A stretch of 64,000 bases of DNA from Microbacterium sp. LWH11-1.2. Its GTDB lineage: Bacteria > Actinomycetota > Actinomycetes > Actinomycetales > Microbacteriaceae. A model generated the notes under the pieces. The model saw only the letters and a program-made list of their open reading frames with translations. It was not told where the DNA came from and did no database searches. The DNA lies in NCBI RefSeq assembly GCF_038397745.1, contig NZ_CP151636.1, positions 1,240,001-1,304,000 of the forward strand, given 5' to 3'. How positions within the stretch are numbered: the first letter of the stretch is position 1; every line of letters begins with the position of its first letter. A program made the position numbers and the translations under genes. Shown here piece after piece: positions 61,630-64,000 of this stretch.

Positions 61630-61635
61630 TAGGCT
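61630..61635 (+). promoter_or_regulatory. Leaderless -10 box of the CopD-CtaG gene
   Basis: TAGGCT ends six bases before the GTG at 61642. GGAGG also lies just before the GTG, but it is too close to be a usual ribosome site. Confidence 0.5.
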
Positions 61636-61641
61636 GGAGGG

Positions 61642-63654
61642 GTGACTTCCGGCGCCGAGACGACCACCCGGTCCTCGGCGTATCGACTCGCCGGGATCGC
61701 GATCCTCCTCGTCGCAGCCGTCATCGCCACGGTGATCGCCCTCGCGCTCGGCGGCGGAGCGAAACCTCCGCTGCTGCAGGACCCCGGGCCCTTCGTGCTC
61801 TGGGGCACGCCGATCGCGAAGCTCGTGATGAACATCGCCGGTGCCGCGATGCTCGGGTCGCTGGTGCTCGCGCTCTTCGCGCTGCGGGCGGGGGAGCGGG
61901 CCTTCGACGCCGCGCTGAACATCGCCTCGATCGGCGCTGCGGTCTTCACTGTCGCATCGGGGCTGGCCGGATTCCTCGCGTTCATGGCGGCGTTCAACCC
62001 GAAGCTCAGCATCGAACGCGAGTTCGGCGCGCAGCTCGGCCGGTTCCTTCTCGACCTGCCGCTCGGGCAGTCATGGCTGATCACCACGATCTTCGGCGCG
62101 GTCATCACGGTGCTCGCGTTCGCCTGGCGCACCTGGACGCCGACGCTCATCACGGCGCTCCTCGCCGCGGCATCCTTCCTGCCGCTCGCGACGCAGGGCC
62201 ACGCGGGAGATCTCGCCGGCCACAACGTCGCGGTGAACTCGATCCTGCTGCACATGATCGCGGCGGCGGTCTGGCTCGGCGGGCTGCTGCTGCTCGTGCT
62301 GCTGCGCGGCCGCACCGACGTCGACACCCCGCGGCTGGTGGCGCGGTACTCCTCGCTCGCGATCGCCGCGTTCGCCGTCGTCGCCGTGTCGGGTGTCACC
62401 CGCTCGATCGTCGCCGTCGGCAGCTGGGACGCCCTGTGGGCCACTCCCTACGGCGCGATCGTGCTCGCGAAGGTCGCGCTGCTCGTCGGCATGGGGCTGC
62501 TCGGCGCCTGGTATCGCACGCGCCTCATCCCGAAGCTCGAGGGGGAGCGCGCCACGCGCTGGTTCTGGATGCTGGTGCTCGGCGAGGTCGCGCTGATGGG
62601 GCTGGCCTCCGGTGCCGCAGCCGCGCTCGCGCGCACGCCGCCGCCGACCGGGGAGACCGCCGCGTTCGCCCAGACGCCGGCCGAGATCCTGACAGGCGCC
62701 AAGCTCCCGCCGGAGCTCACCCTCGAGCGCTGGTTCACCGCGTGGAACATCGACGTGCTCTGGCTGGTCGCCGCCGGATTCGGCCTGTTCCTCTACCTCG
62801 CGGGTGTGATCCGCCTGCACCGCCGCGGCGATCGCTGGCCGATCTACCGGACCGTGTTCTGGGTGCTCGGCATGCTGATGCTCGTCTGGGTCACGGGCGG
62901 ACCGATCAACGCCTACCAGGAGTACCTCTTCAGCGTGCACATGCTCGGGCACATGATGCTGTCGATGGCGATCCCCCTGCTGCTCGTCTCCGGCGCCCCG
63001 ATCACGCTGGCGCTGCGTGCCGTGCGCAAGCGCGACGACGGCACCCGCGGCGGCCGCGAGTGGATCATGTGGGCCGTGCATTCGCCCTTCGCCCGGGTGG
63101 TCACCCATCCGTTCGTCGCGGCGGCGATCTTCATCCTGTCGCTGTGGGCGTTCTACTTCACCGACCTCGTGCGCTGGTCGATGTACGAGCATCTGGGACA
63201 CGAGTGGATGGTCATCCACTTCCTCCTGTCCGGCTACCTCTTCGTGATGAGCCTGATCGGCGCCGATCCCGTGCCGTACCGGCTGCCGTATCCCGGACGC
63301 CTCATCACGCTCATCGCCGTCATGGCCATGCACGCGTTCTTCGGCATCGCGATCATGATGCAGGAGGGGCTCATGGTCGCGGACTGGTTCGGTTCGATGG
63401 GCCGCGACTGGGGGGTCGACCCGCTGGCCGATCAGTACGTCGGCGGCGGCATCGCCTGGTCCATCGGCGAGATCCCCACGCTGATCCTCGCCATCACGGT
63501 CGCGATCCAGTGGAGCCGCAGCGACACGAAGCTGCAGCGCCGGAACGATCGGCATGCCGACCGCACCGGCGACGCCGAGCTCGAGGAGTACAACGCCAAG
63601 CTCGCCGCCCTCGCCGAGCGCGACCTGCGGGACGCGGAGCGAGAGCGCCGCTAG
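61642..63654 (+). CDS. CopD-CtaG fusion membrane protein
   Basis: A 670-residue membrane protein with roughly 14-16 helices. The N-terminal half (~50-330) resembles copper-resistance CopD (NSILLHMIAAAVWLGGLLLL). The C-terminal half (~350-640) is CtaG-like, a cytochrome c oxidase assembly factor (VHMLGHMMLSMAIPLLLV, HFLLSGYLFVMSLIGADP), with histidines that could bind copper. The fusion is common in actinobacteria and suggests copper delivery to the terminal oxidase. GTG start. Confidence 0.88.
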   Translation: MTSGAETTTRSSAYRLAGIAILLVAAVIATVIALALGGGAKPPLLQDPGPFVLWGTPIAKLVMNIAGAAMLGSLVLALFALRAGERAFDAALNIASIGAAVFTVASGLAGFLAFMAAFNPKLSIEREFGAQLGRFLLDLPLGQSWLITTIFGAVITVLAFAWRTWTPTLITALLAAASFLPLATQGHAGDLAGHNVAVNSILLHMIAAAVWLGGLLLLVLLRGRTDVDTPRLVARYSSLAIAAFAVVAVSGVTRSIVAVGSWDALWATPYGAIVLAKVALLVGMGLLGAWYRTRLIPKLEGERATRWFWMLVLGEVALMGLASGAAAALARTPPPTGETAAFAQTPAEILTGAKLPPELTLERWFTAWNIDVLWLVAAGFGLFLYLAGVIRLHRRGDRWPIYRTVFWVLGMLMLVWVTGGPINAYQEYLFSVHMLGHMMLSMAIPLLLVSGAPITLALRAVRKRDDGTRGGREWIMWAVHSPFARVVTHPFVAAAIFILSLWAFYFTDLVRWSMYEHLGHEWMVIHFLLSGYLFVMSLIGADPVPYRLPYPGRLITLIAVMAMHAFFGIAIMMQEGLMVADWFGSMGRDWGVDPLADQYVGGGIAWSIGEIPTLILAITVAIQWSRSDTKLQRRNDRHADRTGDAELEEYNAKLAALAERDLRDAERERR

Positions 63655-63660
63655 GCCCGC

Positions 63661-64000
63661 TCAGTCGGCGATGGGTTCGCCCGGGGAGCCGACCCGGATC
63701 GACGCGGACCCGTCCGGCAGGATCGTGATCGTGCCGTTGACCTGGAAGGGCACGTCCTCGGACACCGGCTCGATCGAGCCGTCGAACAGCGACTGGATCT
63801 CGACCTCGACGTGAGCCACGGCATCCGTCGTCGGGATCTGCCAGTTGCCGCCGTCCGGTGCGACCGTGACCTGCGGCTGGGCGCTGATCGACCACTGCGG
63901 CGGGGAGGCGATGCGGTCGCGGACCTCCAGGCCGAACGGGCACGCGGCCGGCATCAGCACCTGCTGCGTCGTGCACTGTGTCAGGAACTCCTCGACGCGC
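63661..64000 (-). CDS. Secreted or membrane protein fragment
   Basis: The C-terminal 112 or so residues of a minus-strand gene whose start lies beyond the right edge. The visible part is beta-rich (WSISAQPQVTVAPDGGNWQ, ITILPDGSASIRVG) with two cysteines near its N-terminal end. It could be an extracellular domain, but I do not recognise the family. It ends six bases from the stop of the CopD-CtaG gene and is convergent with it. Confidence 0.6.
   Translation of the reverse strand, partial: RVEEFLTQCTTQQVLMPAACPFGLEVRDRIASPPQWSISAQPQVTVAPDGGNWQIPTTDAVAHVEVEIQSLFDGSIEPVSEDVPFQVNGTITILPDGSASIRVGSPGEPIAD

Overview
The window comes from a high-GC actinobacterium, most likely Microbacterium or a close relative in Microbacteriaceae. 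This rests on base composition, frequent GTG starts, tightly overlapping stop/start junctions, TANNNT boxes a fixed six bases before many start codons (leaderless transcripts), and the gene families themselves. No replication origin, rRNA, tRNA, CRISPR array, insertion sequence or intact prophage was seen. It is mostly chromosomal core sequence with accessory islands.

Layout. 1-5 kb: the end of a giant LPxTG-anchored surface protein of 11 CshA-like repeats, then a small lipoprotein. 5-9 kb: an EamA exporter, GTP cyclohydrolase II and MarR operon; a rhodanese sulfurtransferase; a helix-turn-helix protein whose 3' end overlaps the sulfurtransferase through a palindrome. 9-15 kb: two membrane proteins, a Tat-exported GH95 fucosidase-like enzyme with inserted discoidin-like domains, and an MFS exporter. 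15-20 kb: purB behind a phosphotyrosine phosphatase (purB apparently starts at CTG), a small helical protein coupled to a lipase-like protein, a PIN-toxin remnant, a holin-4-like membrane protein and a Doc/RHH toxin-antitoxin pair whose toxin lacks the catalytic His. 20-25 kb: an aminotransferase and a 2-oxoacid dehydrogenase operon (E1a, E1b, E2).

25-31 kb: a five-gene operon (binding protein, fused permease, ATPase, 2H phosphoesterase, LacI regulator) behind a -35/-10 promoter with a perfect 18-bp palindrome just downstream. 31-40 kb: an SDR protein, then an NCS1 permease, hydantoinase/oxoprolinase, three consecutive DUF917 paralogues and a PucR regulator, probably a hydantoin-type catabolic operon. 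39.6-40.2 kb: two tandem peptides of 55 and 57 residues with double-glycine leaders, similar leader regions and diverged cores. This is the most novel-looking item in the window. 40-46.5 kb: a ROK regulator facing a sugar ABC importer and GH13 glucosidase.

46.5-58 kb: CPBP protease, then a zinc-related region: znuABC with a Zur-like box inside the promoter, a Fur/Zur regulator, a UPF0718 permease with a His-rich TIGR03943-type partner, and cysteine-poor L28, L33 and S14. It is interrupted by an RHH/DUF5615 toxin-antitoxin pair and a GNAT-AAA+ fusion. 58-64 kb: an AbiEi/DUF559-like gene frameshifted at a G7 run, an alpha/beta hydrolase facing a TetR regulator, HU, a CopD-CtaG fusion, and a secreted-protein fragment at the right edge.
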